Shown here: positions 38,698 to 51,380 of the stretch, one piece after another
Position numbering within the stretch: the first letter of the stretch is position 1
Layout of the letters: every line of letters starts with the position of its first letter
From: Bacillota bacterium
Lineage (GTDB): Bacteria; Bacillota; Bacilli; Alicyclobacillales; SLC66
Assembly: GCA_021821085.1 (NCBI GenBank)
Contig: JAKACV010000002.1
Location: forward strand, 48,218-112,217
DNA length: 64,000 nucleotides
Direction of reading: 5' to 3'
Notes under the pieces: generated by a model
What the model was told of the DNA's origin: nothing
Seen by the model: only the letters and a program-made list of their open reading frames with translations
Database searches by the model: none
Translations under genes and position numbers: made by a program

Positions 38698-39176
38698 TTG
38701 TTTGAATTCGGAACGTTTATCGTGTCGATTGTGACGTTCTTGATCCTATTTTGGATCATTAAGACGTACGGATTTGCCCCGCTTGCACGTATGCTCGAAC
38801 AGCGTCGTCAGCTGATTGAAGGGCAAATCACTGAAGCCGAACAAAATCGTCTGCAAGCTGAAAAATACTTAAATGAACAACACATTTTGCTAGATGAAGC
38901 TAGGAAACAAGCAAAAGAGATCGTCGACGCAGCGCGTGCACGCGCTGACGAACAGGCGAGAGAGATTGTTGTTGCTGCAGAAGAAGAGGCGAGTCGCCAC
39001 TTAGAATCGAATCGGCAGTTGATTGAACGCGAACGCGCAGAAGCGATGAATCAAGTGATGAGTAGCGTATCATCGCTCACGGTGGATTTGAGCGAGAAGT
39101 TACTTCATCGCCATGCGGATGAAACAGCGCATAACGAGATGGTACAAGAAGCCGAAAAAATGTTGGGTGACTTGGC

Positions 39177-39183
<7 letters not shown>
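38698..39183 (+). CDS. atpF: ATP synthase subunit b
   Basis: Peripheral stalk subunit: one N-terminal membrane helix (FGTFIVSIVTFLILFWIIK) followed by a long charged coiled-coil. I prefer TTG 38698, behind AAGGGGAG, giving 161 residues, over 38647 in the track, which adds 17 polar residues. The atpH start overlaps its end. Confidence 0.88.
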
Positions 39184-41245
<2,062 letters not shown>

Positions 41246-41288
41246 TCTCAGTCTCCCTATTCAGGCACGTAAAAGGTGGTGAAATCCA

Positions 41289-42149
41289 GTGGCACAAAGC
41301 CCAAGAGATATACGGCGCCGCATCAAGAGCGTACAAAATACAGCACAGATCACGAAGGCGATGGAAATGGTTGCAGCTGCTAAATTGCGTCGTGTGCAGG
41401 AGGCAGTTCAACTATCCAAGCCTTATTTGGAAAAGATGCAAGAGATGTTGGCGGATATTGCTTACTCCGCTCGCTTTGTGAAACATCCACTACTCGCTGT
41501 GCGCCCTGTTCGGCGCACAGGGTATCTTGTGATCACATCCGATCGCGGACTGGCTGGCGCGTACAATTCGAACGTCTTGCGGCGCACAGTGCAAGAAATC
41601 CGCAATAAGGACAAAGAGTCGTATTCCATTTTTGCAGTTGGGCGCAAGGGCCGGGACTTTTTCGCAAGGCAAGGGTATTCGCTTGCGGGTGAAGTGACTG
41701 GTTTACCAGACTCACCGACCTATCCAAGCATCAGTTCATTGGCTCAAGAGATTGTGAGTGCGTATGGAGCAGAAGAGTTCGACGAGCTATACATGGTGTA
41801 CAACGAGTTTATTAATGCGGTCTCACAGCAAACGGTCGTAACAAAGGTACTGCCGCTCACGGATGTGAGTGCTCTTACAGCGACGAAAAAGGTGAATTTC
41901 CTCTACGAGCCCGACGAGGGAGCTTTACTTCAAGCTTTATTACCAAAATATGCGGAAACGCTTGTGTACCAGGCAGTGCTTGACGCGAAGGCAAGTGAAC
42001 ACGGTGCGCGCATGACGGCGATGGGCAATGCGTCTGACGCCGCAAGTGACATGATCGACTCTTTAACTCTAGTCTTAAACCGCGCAAGGCAAGCGGCCAT
42101 CACGACGCAAATTGCAGAAGTAGTCGGCGGCGCCGAAGCGTTGAAGTGA
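41289..42149 (+). CDS. atpG: ATP synthase subunit gamma
   Basis: Central rotor shaft, 286 residues. The N- and C-terminal helices forming the coiled coil are clear: RDIRRRIKSVQNTAQITKAMEMVAAAKLRR and MGNASDAASDMIDSLTLVLNRARQAAITTQ (both quoted in part), with the Rossmann-like domain between (ITSDRGLAGAYN). GTG 41289 follows AAGGTGGTG. Confidence 0.96.
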   Translation: MAQSPRDIRRRIKSVQNTAQITKAMEMVAAAKLRRVQEAVQLSKPYLEKMQEMLADIAYSARFVKHPLLAVRPVRRTGYLVITSDRGLAGAYNSNVLRRTVQEIRNKDKESYSIFAVGRKGRDFFARQGYSLAGEVTGLPDSPTYPSISSLAQEIVSAYGAEEFDELYMVYNEFINAVSQQTVVTKVLPLTDVSALTATKKVNFLYEPDEGALLQALLPKYAETLVYQAVLDAKASEHGARMTAMGNASDAASDMIDSLTLVLNRARQAAITTQIAEVVGGAEALK

Positions 42150-42156
42150 TCGCTAA

Positions 42157-43575
<1,419 letters not shown>

Positions 43576-43652
43576 ACAGCGAGTTTTGCTGAAACTTTGG
43601 TCCATTGAAAATCTAGGGTGGATCGTTTCCACTGCACAAAGGAAGTGTCGAC

Positions 43653-44114
43653 TTGAGTACAGTACCGTTACAAGTCGTAACACCCGACCGCGTTGTGCTT
43701 GATATGGACATTGAAATGGTGTCATTGCGCGGTGGAGGTGGCGAACTTGGCATTTTACCGCGCCACACGCCGCTTGCGACAACTGTGAAACCTGGTGTAA
43801 TCAAAGTAAAACTCGCTGAAGGTGAAGACTTTCTTTCAGTGAGCGACGGGTTCATACAAGTCATGCCAGATCGCATCACGCTTCTTGTCGAATCGGCCGA
43901 AATCGGATCTTTTCTTGATTTGGATCGTGTGAACCTTGCCAAAGACCGCGCGGAGAAACGCCTGGTTGAACACTCGGATGAAATAGCCGTAGAACGCGCG
44001 AAGGCTGCACTTGAACGGGCAAATCACAGGCTGGAGGCTGCGGAGGCAGCCTTGAAGCATGGTGAAGTGATTAAACATAAATTCGAAGGTAAAAGCAAAG
44101 ACGATGATCAGTAG
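43653..44114 (+). CDS. atpC: ATP synthase subunit epsilon
   Basis: Rotor subunit with an inhibitory C-terminal domain, 153 residues, about 15-20 longer than usual because of a charged tail (KFEGKSKDDDQ). Beta-sandwich part: GGGGELGILPRHTPLAT and SDGFIQVMPDRITLLVESAE; helical part ERAKAALERANHRLEAAEAAL. The ATP-binding motif cannot be judged. AAGGAAG precedes TTG 43653. Last gene of the operon, followed by a strong terminator. Confidence 0.93.
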   Translation: MSTVPLQVVTPDRVVLDMDIEMVSLRGGGGELGILPRHTPLATTVKPGVIKVKLAEGEDFLSVSDGFIQVMPDRITLLVESAEIGSFLDLDRVNLAKDRAEKRLVEHSDEIAVERAKAALERANHRLEAAEAALKHGEVIKHKFEGKSKDDDQ

Positions 44115-44118
44115 GCGA

Positions 44119-44158
44119 AAAAGGCGTCAGTCCTGTATGATAGGATTGACGCCTTTTC
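44119..44158 (+). terminator. Terminator of the ATP synthase operon
   Basis: AAAAGGCGTCA and TGACGCCTTTT form an 11-bp perfect stem, with an inner TCCT/AGGA pair in the loop and T's at the end. It begins 5 bases after the atpC stop. Confidence 0.88.
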
Positions 44159-44264
44159 GTATAAAAAAATACAGTTCGGAGTAAACATTCGAACGGCAGA
44201 GAAAAAGTGGGCAAAATCATAGGAAATTGGGTATGCTAAACACGATAGTAGTCCATATGGATGT

Positions 44265-44293
44265 TTTACTCTTATACAGGGCTTTGTTATAAT
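44265..44293 (+). promoter_or_regulatory. Vegetative promoter of the nuo operon
   Basis: TTTACT, 17 bases, consensus TATAAT at 44288-44293. It lies in the 284-base gap between the atpC terminator and nuoA, about 105 bases before the nuoA start. The leader after it shows no clear regulatory fold. Confidence 0.65.
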
Positions 44294-44398
44294 AGCCGTG
44301 TTTCACGATGAGAAATGATGTACCGCGAGGTGAAAAACTGAACATTTTATTCAGTCGTCAATTCATTTAGCTTCCTAAATAAAGGGGGTGCAGCGATC

Positions 44399-44761
44399 TT
44401 GTACGGCAGTAATTTTGTCTTTGTCCTTATCTTTCTGGCGCTTGGCGCACTGTTACCTATCTCGTCACTTACGATCATCGGTCCTTTGTTGCGCCCTAGC
44501 CGTCCGTCGCGCGCGAAGGAAACCACTTATGAAAGCGGACTTGAACCAATCGGCGATGCGCGAGCAAGGTTTAATGTTCGGTATTACCTTTTTGCACTTT
44601 TATTTGTGATTTTTGATGTAGAAATTGTCTTTTTATACCCTTGGGCAGTCGAGTATCGACATCTAGGAGCATTTGGATTCGTTGAGATGTTGATTTTTAT
44701 CTTGTTGCTCGTCATCGGTCTCGCTTATGCATGGAGAAAGAAGGTGCTCGAATGGAAGTGA
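44399..44761 (+). CDS. nuoA: NADH-quinone oxidoreductase subunit A
   Basis: Membrane subunit of complex I, 120 residues, three helices. [23 protein letters not shown] (quoted in part) is the conserved quinone-site loop with the key cysteine position occupied as in most bacteria by the YESG motif; [16 protein letters not shown] follows. TTG 44399 after GGGGGTG. Overlaps nuoB. Confidence 0.95.
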   Translation: MYGSNFVFVLIFLALGALLPISSLTIIGPLLRPSRPSRAKETTYESGLEPIGDARARFNVRYYLFALLFVIFDVEIVFLYPWAVEYRHLGAFGFVEMLIFILLLVIGLAYAWRKKVLEWK

Positions 44762-45294
44762 ATCAGAAGGTGCAATTGCCGACGATCGAGTACGAAGGCT
44801 TCACAAAAGAGGAGTCTGCCGAGTTGCGCCGTGCCGGAGTGGTGCTTGGACCTCTTGAGCAGATTAAAGGGTGGGCGCGCAGTAACAGCCTATGGCCACT
44901 TACGTTTGGCCTTGCCTGCTGTGCGATTGAAATGATGGGTGCAGGGGCATCACACTACGATCTCGACCGCTTTGGTATCATCTTTCGTGCCTCTCCGCGG
45001 CAATCGGATGTCATGATTGTAGCTGGAACGGTTACAAAGAAGATGGGCCCGTTGTTACGGCGCTTGTATGATCAAATGCCAGAACCAAAATGGGTGGTTG
45101 CCATGGGATCGTGTGCAACGGCGGGTGGACCCTATGTGCGCTCGTATTCGGTGGTAAAGGGCGTCGATCAAATTGTTCCTGTAGATGTCTATGTACCTGG
45201 TTGCCCTCCATCTCCTGTGGCGCTCATCTATGGTCTCAATAAACTACAGGAAAAAATCCGCATTGAGGCATCTGGAAAGAAGGTGTCAAGCTAG
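44752..45294 (+). CDS. nuoB: NADH-quinone oxidoreductase subunit B
   Basis: Carries the N2 [4Fe-4S] cluster that reduces quinone. 180 residues from ATG 44752 (AAGGTG; the track start adds 7). Cluster ligands: LACCAIEMM adjacent cysteines, GSCA and [23 protein letters not shown] is the family signature. Overlaps nuoA by 10 bases. Confidence 0.96.
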   Translation: MEVNQKVQLPTIEYEGFTKEESAELRRAGVVLGPLEQIKGWARSNSLWPLTFGLACCAIEMMGAGASHYDLDRFGIIFRASPRQSDVMIVAGTVTKKMGPLLRRLYDQMPEPKWVVAMGSCATAGGPYVRSYSVVKGVDQIVPVDVYVPGCPPSPVALIYGLNKLQEKIRIEASGKKVSS

Positions 45295-45295
45295 G

Positions 45296-45967
45296 ATGGC
45301 GGACGATAAGAAAGAAGATGTAACAGAAGTAAAATCAGAAATCAAAACGGGTTCTGCAGAGGCAAAGCCGACTGCCAGCACTAAAGAGGCAGCTGCGCCA
45401 ACTGCAAAGCCGGCTTCAAAGGTCACTCCAGCAAAGGCCGCGAAAGCGCCACAACCGCCTGATCCGCGTGTGGAGCAAGCAGTGAAGCAAGGTGAAGCGA
45501 TCAAAGCTGCGATCGAAAAGAAACTGGGCGCGGATACGGTGGAAGAAGTGACAGCGACTAAGGACATTCCGATTCTGCGTATCGCATCCGCCAAGTGGCG
45601 GGAGGCGGTCACCTTTTTGCGCGACGATCCAGAGCAATCCTATAACTATGTAGAGCTCTTTGCTGGAACCGATTATAAAGACTACATCGAAGTCGTACTG
45701 TACTTCTATTCGATGACGCACGGAACTTATATCAATGTGAAGACTCGGACACCTCGCGACGAAGCGATCATACCGTCACTCACCCCGGTTCTTCCTGGCG
45801 TGAATTGGGAGGAGCGCGAAGTCTACGATTTGCTGGGTGTGACATTTGAAGGACACCCAGATCTGCGCCGGATCATGATGTGGGATGGGTGGAACGGGTA
45901 TCCGCTGCGAAAGGACTACTCAGATTTTCAAAACATGCCGCAACGAGAAGGTGAGCCTCACTCATGA
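45296..45967 (+). CDS. nuoC: NADH-quinone oxidoreductase subunit C with Ala/Lys/Pro-rich extension
   Basis: Peripheral-arm subunit, 223 residues from ATG 45296 directly after the nuoB stop (the track start lies inside nuoB). The conserved part (about residues 95-223) has YNYVELFAGTDYKDYIEVVLYFYS, VNWEEREVYDLLGVTFEGHPDLRRI and YPLRKDY, quoted in part. The first 70 residues are low complexity, rich in A, K, P and T, and probably disordered; such extensions occur in NuoC of some Bacillota that lack NuoE-G. It overlaps nuoD by 4 bases. Confidence 0.93.
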   Translation: MADDKKEDVTEVKSEIKTGSAEAKPTASTKEAAAPTAKPASKVTPAKAAKAPQPPDPRVEQAVKQGEAIKAAIEKKLGADTVEEVTATKDIPILRIASAKWREAVTFLRDDPEQSYNYVELFAGTDYKDYIEVVLYFYSMTHGTYINVKTRTPRDEAIIPSLTPVLPGVNWEEREVYDLLGVTFEGHPDLRRIMMWDGWNGYPLRKDYSDFQNMPQREGEPHS

Positions 45968-47070
45968 GTACGACACTTCGTTCGGAAGAAATGATCTTAA
46001 ACGTTGGGCCCCAACATCCCAGCACGCATGGTGTTTTTCGGTTAGTGGTTACGCTTGATGGAGAGCAAATCGTGGATGCGGATCCTGTCGTGGGCTATTT
46101 GCACCGCGGAACAGAAAAATTAGCAGAGGGTCTGCAATATACGCAGATCATTCCCTATACGGATCGTCTTGACTATATTGCTGCGATGTTAAACAACTAC
46201 GCACTTGTGCATACCGTGGAACACGCACTCGATCTTGAGATTCCAGCGCGAGCAGAGCATCTGCGCATCCTTGTGATGGAACTGAACCGCATTGCATCGC
46301 ACCTACTGTTTCTTGGCACCTATCTACTCGACTTAGGCGCGATGAGTCCGTTTTTGTACGTGTTCCAAGAGCGCGAACGTATCGTGCAATTGTTCAATGA
46401 GATTTCTGGCGCGAGGCTTACCTACAACTACATGCGTGTAGGCGGCGTCAAATGGGATGCACCCCCCGGCTGGATTGAAAAGGTGCGCGAATTCGTGCCA
46501 TTTATGCGCGAAAAGGTCAAAATGTATGACAAGTTAATTTCGGGGAATGAGATCTTCTTGCACCGCGTTCGTGGAATTGGCGTGATTACCCAGGAAGACG
46601 CCCTGCAATACTCACTATCAGGCATTAACTTACGCTCCACAGGCATTCGTTTTGACCTACGTAAAAATAGAACTTATAGCATTTATGATCAGTTTGATTT
46701 CGACATGGTCACAGCAGAGAATGGCGATTGTTACGATCGGTATTATATTCACCTTGAGGAAATCAGACAAGCACTGAATATCGTAGAGCAGGCGGCAGCG
46801 CAAATTCCGGATGGCCCGGTTCTTGGCAAGGTGCCAAAACTCATCCGCATCCCTGCAGGTGAGTACTATACGAGTATCGAAGGCGCACGCGGTGAACTTG
46901 GCGTGTATATCGTTTCGGATGGCAAAGACAAACCATACCGTCTTAAATTTCGGCGTCCATCTTTCGTGAACTTGCAGATTTTGCGTAAGATGTTGATTGG
47001 GCAGAGCATGGCCAACCTGATTGCGATCCTCGGTGCCGTAAACATTGTACTTGGGGAGGTCGATGCCTAG
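45964..47070 (+). CDS. nuoD: NADH-quinone oxidoreductase subunit D
   Basis: 49-kDa-type subunit that forms the quinone chamber with NuoB. 368 residues: NVGPQHPSTHGVFRLVV, HRGTEKLAEG, YTDRLDYIAAM, and the C-terminal RRPSFVNLQIL and DVV-type end lacking the NiFe ligands of hydrogenases, as expected. ATG 45964 overlaps nuoC. Confidence 0.96.
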   Translation: MSTTLRSEEMILNVGPQHPSTHGVFRLVVTLDGEQIVDADPVVGYLHRGTEKLAEGLQYTQIIPYTDRLDYIAAMLNNYALVHTVEHALDLEIPARAEHLRILVMELNRIASHLLFLGTYLLDLGAMSPFLYVFQERERIVQLFNEISGARLTYNYMRVGGVKWDAPPGWIEKVREFVPFMREKVKMYDKLISGNEIFLHRVRGIGVITQEDALQYSLSGINLRSTGIRFDLRKNRTYSIYDQFDFDMVTAENGDCYDRYYIHLEEIRQALNIVEQAAAQIPDGPVLGKVPKLIRIPAGEYYTSIEGARGELGVYIVSDGKDKPYRLKFRRPSFVNLQILRKMLIGQSMANLIAILGAVNIVLGEVDA

Positions 47071-48064
47071 TATGTTTTCATGGCAAACACAACCACTCAC
47101 AGGACTCAATTTTCTTGGGATGGTAATCGGCGCCGTCATCGTACTGATGGTCGTATTAGTCGTCGTTATGTATACCATCTACTTTGAACGTAAAGTGATC
47201 GGGTGGATGCAAAACCGGATCGGCCCCAATCGTGTAGGCCCGTTCGGCTTATTGCAAAGCGCGGCGGACGTTTTCAAATTGCTCCTAAAAGAAGATATCG
47301 TGCCCGCGAATGCTGACCGCCTGATGTTTATGATTGCGCCAATCATTGCGTTTGTCCCTTCATTCATGGTGCTTGCCGTCATTCCTTACACAGCGGCGCA
47401 CGTGTTCACTGCAGGGCTAAACGTCGGCGTGCTGTACTATATCGCACTCTCGTCCATTTCAATCGTCGGGATTGTACTTGGTGGCTGGGCGTCTAATAAC
47501 AAATACTCTCTCGTTGGTGGCCTGCGTTCTGCAGCGCAAATGATTAGCTATGAGATTCCGCTTGGATTGTCGATCTTAGGCGTGATTATGCTGTCTGGTT
47601 CACTCAATTTGAATACGATCGTCGCACACCAAGCCACCGATCGTTTTGGCTGGTACATCATCCCGCAAATTATCGGATTTGTTGTATTCGTCATTGCAGC
47701 CATTGCGGAGTTGAATCGTACGCCATTTGATCTGCCAGAAGCAGAGTCAGAACTAGTTGCTGGATATTTTACCGAGTACACTGGATTTCGCTTTGCCTTT
47801 TATATGCTCTCAGAGTATGTCTACGTTTTCGCCATTGCATCACTTGGTACGACCCTCTTTCTCGGCGGCTGGGAAGGACCATTTTTACCGTCTTGGTTAT
47901 GGTTTGCGCTTAAAACAAGCCTGTTTATCTTCTTCCTATTTTGGGTGCGCGCCACCATGCCGCGCATTCGAATCGATCAGCTGATGTCGTTTGCATGGAA
48001 AGTGCTGATCCCAGTTGCACTCTTTAATATCCTACTTACCGGTGCGCTGTCGCTGATCTTATAG
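47063..48064 (+). CDS. nuoH: NADH-quinone oxidoreductase subunit H
   Basis: Membrane subunit linking the quinone site to the proton pumps, 333 residues, eight helices. Conserved: ERKVIGWMQNRIGPNRVGPFGLLQ, AELNRTPFDLPEAESELVAGY (with the loop glutamates) and RATMPRIRIDQLM, quoted in part. The start is ATG 47063, overlapping nuoD, or ATG 47072; GGGGAGG lies close ahead of both. Confidence 0.94.
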   Translation: MPSMFSWQTQPLTGLNFLGMVIGAVIVLMVVLVVVMYTIYFERKVIGWMQNRIGPNRVGPFGLLQSAADVFKLLLKEDIVPANADRLMFMIAPIIAFVPSFMVLAVIPYTAAHVFTAGLNVGVLYYIALSSISIVGIVLGGWASNNKYSLVGGLRSAAQMISYEIPLGLSILGVIMLSGSLNLNTIVAHQATDRFGWYIIPQIIGFVVFVIAAIAELNRTPFDLPEAESELVAGYFTEYTGFRFAFYMLSEYVYVFAIASLGTTLFLGGWEGPFLPSWLWFALKTSLFIFFLFWVRATMPRIRIDQLMSFAWKVLIPVALFNILLTGALSLIL

Positions 48065-48098
48065 TGCAACGCGTCATTTCAAGGAGGAGGTGGCAAAG

Positions 48099-48623
48099 AT
48101 GTTTGGGTTCTTAAAGGGGCTCAGCGTGACCTTTGGTCAAATGACTAAAAAGAAGCTCACGCTACAGTATCCAGAAGTGAAGCCTGAATGGCCAGAACGC
48201 TTTCGCGGGATTCATCAGTTTATTCCCGAGCATTGCATCGTGTGCAACCAGTGCGCACGCATTTGTCCAACGAGTTGCATCTCGCTTTCAGGGAATCGGG
48301 ATGAAAATAAGAAAATGCATATTGACACGTATGATATCAACTTTGAAATTTGCATTCTTTGCGATCTATGCACAGAAGTCTGTCCTACTGAAGCCATCCT
48401 TATGACAGATCAGTTTGAACTCGCGACGTATTCGCGCGATGAGTTATATAAAGACATACATTGGCTGTACGAGAATCACGTAAAACATGGTAATTACCAG
48501 CAGTTGCAAGCAGCGAAGGTGCAAGCGGCAAAAGAAGCAGAAGAAAAGGCCAAAGCAGCGGAAACCGAAAAAGCGACGGTCGAAGCGAGTACAGCAGGAT
48601 CCGATAAAGGAGGAGATGCGTAA
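48099..48623 (+). CDS. nuoI: NADH-quinone oxidoreductase subunit I
   Basis: Ferredoxin-like subunit with clusters N6a and N6b. 174 residues from ATG 48099; the GTG at 48090 is too close to AGGAGG. Cluster motifs: CIVCNQCARICP and CILCDLCTEVCP. The end is a lysine/alanine/glutamate-rich tail (KEAEEKAKAAETEKAT) of about 40 residues that looks disordered or coiled. Confidence 0.95.
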   Translation: MFGFLKGLSVTFGQMTKKKLTLQYPEVKPEWPERFRGIHQFIPEHCIVCNQCARICPTSCISLSGNRDENKKMHIDTYDINFEICILCDLCTEVCPTEAILMTDQFELATYSRDELYKDIHWLYENHVKHGNYQQLQAAKVQAAKEAEEKAKAAETEKATVEASTAGSDKGGDA

Positions 48624-49150
48624 TGTTTTTCGGATTACCCATTACGGGCGAAACGATCGCCTTTTTCCTCCTGGCGCTCATTATCATCGTGTCTGCCGTT
48701 TTTATGCTCAGTTTGACAAACGTCATGCACATGGCGGTATCGTTGGTCGGTGTATTTCTGGGCGTTGCAGGAGTGTTCATTTTACTTGGGGCTGACTTTG
48801 TGGGCCTTGTACAAATTATGGTTTATGCAGGTGCGATCACGATACTGATGGTGTTCTCACTGATGCTCACCCACCGTGGACTTGGTGAGCACGCGGTTCG
48901 CGAAGTCGGAGCTATGCGAGGAACCACCACATTTGCCGGCATTGCGGTACTCGTCGCGATTGTACTCTACGCGATTCGCAACGCCCAGTGGCCGGGCAAT
49001 ACGACTGCTTTACAACCGTTCCATCAATCCACAGTGACCCTGATTGCAAACGCCATCTTTCAGCAGTATACCGTTCCATTTGAATTGGTGTCCGCAGTGC
49101 TCACCGTCGCTCTTGTCGGATCTGTCGTAATTGCCAGGAAGGAGGAATAG
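48623..49150 (+). CDS. nuoJ: NADH-quinone oxidoreductase subunit J
   Basis: Membrane subunit of 175 residues with five helices, including GADFVGLVQIMVYAGAITILMVFSLML (quoted in part), the conserved third helix with its pi-bulge region. ATG 48623 overlaps the nuoI stop (TAATG), and GGAGG lies just before it. Confidence 0.94.
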   Translation: MFFGLPITGETIAFFLLALIIIVSAVFMLSLTNVMHMAVSLVGVFLGVAGVFILLGADFVGLVQIMVYAGAITILMVFSLMLTHRGLGEHAVREVGAMRGTTTFAGIAVLVAIVLYAIRNAQWPGNTTALQPFHQSTVTLIANAIFQQYTVPFELVSAVLTVALVGSVVIARKEE

Positions 49151-49153
49151 AGC

Positions 49154-49459
49154 ATGGCCTTGCAACCTTTTCTCGCACTTGCGGCAATTCTCTTTGGCCT
49201 TGGATTGTATGGCGCACTGACAAAGCGCAACTTGATCATCGTTCTGATCTCGATTGAGATGATGCTAAACGCAGCCAATATCAACCTCGTCGCTTTTGCG
49301 CATTTTCTGCCAAAACCGAATATCGAGGGACAAGTGTATGCGCTATTCAATATCGCGATTGCCGCAGCAGAAGTAGCTGTTGGCCTCGCAATCTTACTGT
49401 CGTTCTTTCGCACTCGCGACACAAGCGATGTACGCGATATGAACTCCATGAAGTGGTAG
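49154..49459 (+). CDS. nuoK: NADH-quinone oxidoreductase subunit K
   Basis: Smallest pump-related subunit, 101 residues, three helices. [17 protein letters not shown] has the conserved membrane glutamate (about residue 35), and a second acidic residue lies in [17 protein letters not shown] precedes ATG 49154. Confidence 0.95.
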   Translation: MALQPFLALAAILFGLGLYGALTKRNLIIVLISIEMMLNAANINLVAFAHFLPKPNIEGQVYALFNIAIAAAEVAVGLAILLSFFRTRDTSDVRDMNSMKW

Positions 49460-49469
49460 GGGTGATCGT

Positions 49470-51380
49470 ATGATCGGTCTAACTTGGCTCGTTCCCGTAC
49501 TCCCTCTTGTGGCTTACTTGGTGCTTCTTTTCACAGGTAAGCGCATGAGCGAGGTGGCGATTACGACCATTTCTGTACTCGCTGTCCTTATTGGCTTTGT
49601 CATCTCCATTACTGTTGTATCAAGCGTCGCGGGGCATGGTCCCTATGCGCCAGTTGTTTACAATTGGCTAACCTTCGGGCCGACCACGATTACGATGGGG
49701 TATCAAGTGACAAATTTGAATGCGTTGATGCTACTTGTCGTCACTCTTGTCAGTACACTTGTCTTTCTATTTTCCAAGTCGTACATGCATGGCGATGAGC
49801 GCTTCTCGCGGTTCTACCAATATCTCAATTTGTTTGTATTTTCCATGCTTGGCCTTGTCATCACGTCGAATCTTCTTGAGTTGTACATATTCTGGGAGCT
49901 GGTTGGCGTTTGTTCCTACTTGCTCGTTGGATTTTGGTACTTCAAACCTGAAGCGGCCGTCGCAGCGAAAAAGGCGTTTATCGTCACGCGCGTTGGTGAT
50001 GTAGGGCTCTTTATTGGAGTGATTCTCCTCTATCTAGGAACAGGTTCGTTTGATTTCACCACGATTTTTGCACATTTGCATCACTTTTCGAGTATGCAGT
50101 CAGCGCTTGGCGCCATGGGACGAGATGCCATCACGCATCTTATGACTGTACAGACGTGGGTGACGATCTCCGCATTGCTCGTCTTTGTTGGCGCGGTCGG
50201 AAAGTCGGCGCAGTTTCCGCTGCACGTCTGGCTACCTGATGCGATGGAAGGTCCGACCCCTGTGTCTGCGTTAATTCACGCAGCGACGATGGTTGCGGCA
50301 GGCGTATACCTTGTGGCCCGGATGTTTCCTCTGTTTCAGGCATCCGCTGCAGCCAGTGAAACCGTGGCGATAATTGGCGGCGTCACAGCGATCTTTGCCG
50401 CATCCATCGGACTTACTCAGCGCGACATCAAGCGCGTGATCGCGTATTCAACTGTCTCGCAACTTGGGTACATGATGCTTGCCATGGGCGTTGGCGCATA
50501 CGTCTCGGGGATGTTTCATCTGATGACTCACGCATTCTTTAAAGCGCTTTTGTTCCTTGCCGCAGGCAGTGTGATTCATGCTATTGATACGCAAGATCTG
50601 TTTGAAATGGGCGGCTTACGCAAGTACATGCCGATCACACATGCGACCTTTCTTGCCGGAGCGCTCGCCTTATCTGGAATTCCCCCGTTCGCTGGGTTTT
50701 GGTCGAAAGATGACATTTTAACCGCAGCGTTCGATAGTGGGCACTATGTGTTGTATGCGTTTGGATTGATTGCCGCCTTCTTTACGGCCGTCTATATTTT
50801 CCGCGTGTACTTCTTGACGTTCTCTGGCACGTATAAAGGCAGCAAACATCCGCACGAAGGCGGTATTGCCATGACGTTGCCACTGATTGTCCTTGGATTT
50901 CTCGCCACATTCGCCGGCTTTATCAATACTCCCTTTGCACCTTTGCTAGGGAACTTTCTACAACCAAATGGGCCTGTTGGCTATGATCCGCCAGCCAATT
51001 GGGGTCTTATGGCCATCTCGGCTATTACTGGATTACTTGGAATCTGGGTTGCCTACTCCCTTTATAGTGGAGGTAAACGCGCAGATGCATTTGCAAAGCG
51101 CATGGGCATCTTGTATCAACTGAGCTTTCACAAATGGTATATTGATGAATTGTATGCGGCGATCATCGTACTCCCTGTCGTGACGATTGCGGACGGACTG
51201 CAATTTGTCGACCGCTATATTGTCGATGGGGCCGTGCGCCTGCTCGGTGAAGTTGGCTATGCAGGGGGCGTCAGCTTGAAATATTCGGCAGACGGTCAAA
51301 TCCAAACCTACGGGCTAATCAGTGTGTTTGGCATTGCGATCGTCCTGATAGTTGCGCTTTTGATCGGAGGTGTCCTCTGA
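49470..51380 (+). CDS. nuoL: NADH-quinone oxidoreductase subunit L
   Basis: Distal proton-pumping antiporter-like subunit, 636 residues. YIFWELVGVCSYLLVGFWY holds the pump glutamate, GKSAQFPLHVWLPDAMEGPTPVSALIHAATMV the key lysine/histidine segment, and RDIKRVIAYSTVSQLGYM follows (all quoted in part or within 20). The long lateral helix and last membrane helix are in the C-terminal 100 residues. Confidence 0.96.
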   Translation: MIGLTWLVPVLPLVAYLVLLFTGKRMSEVAITTISVLAVLIGFVISITVVSSVAGHGPYAPVVYNWLTFGPTTITMGYQVTNLNALMLLVVTLVSTLVFLFSKSYMHGDERFSRFYQYLNLFVFSMLGLVITSNLLELYIFWELVGVCSYLLVGFWYFKPEAAVAAKKAFIVTRVGDVGLFIGVILLYLGTGSFDFTTIFAHLHHFSSMQSALGAMGRDAITHLMTVQTWVTISALLVFVGAVGKSAQFPLHVWLPDAMEGPTPVSALIHAATMVAAGVYLVARMFPLFQASAAASETVAIIGGVTAIFAASIGLTQRDIKRVIAYSTVSQLGYMMLAMGVGAYVSGMFHLMTHAFFKALLFLAAGSVIHAIDTQDLFEMGGLRKYMPITHATFLAGALALSGIPPFAGFWSKDDILTAAFDSGHYVLYAFGLIAAFFTAVYIFRVYFLTFSGTYKGSKHPHEGGIAMTLPLIVLGFLATFAGFINTPFAPLLGNFLQPNGPVGYDPPANWGLMAISAITGLLGIWVAYSLYSGGKRADAFAKRMGILYQLSFHKWYIDELYAAIIVLPVVTIADGLQFVDRYIVDGAVRLLGEVGYAGGVSLKYSADGQIQTYGLISVFGIAIVLIVALLIGGVL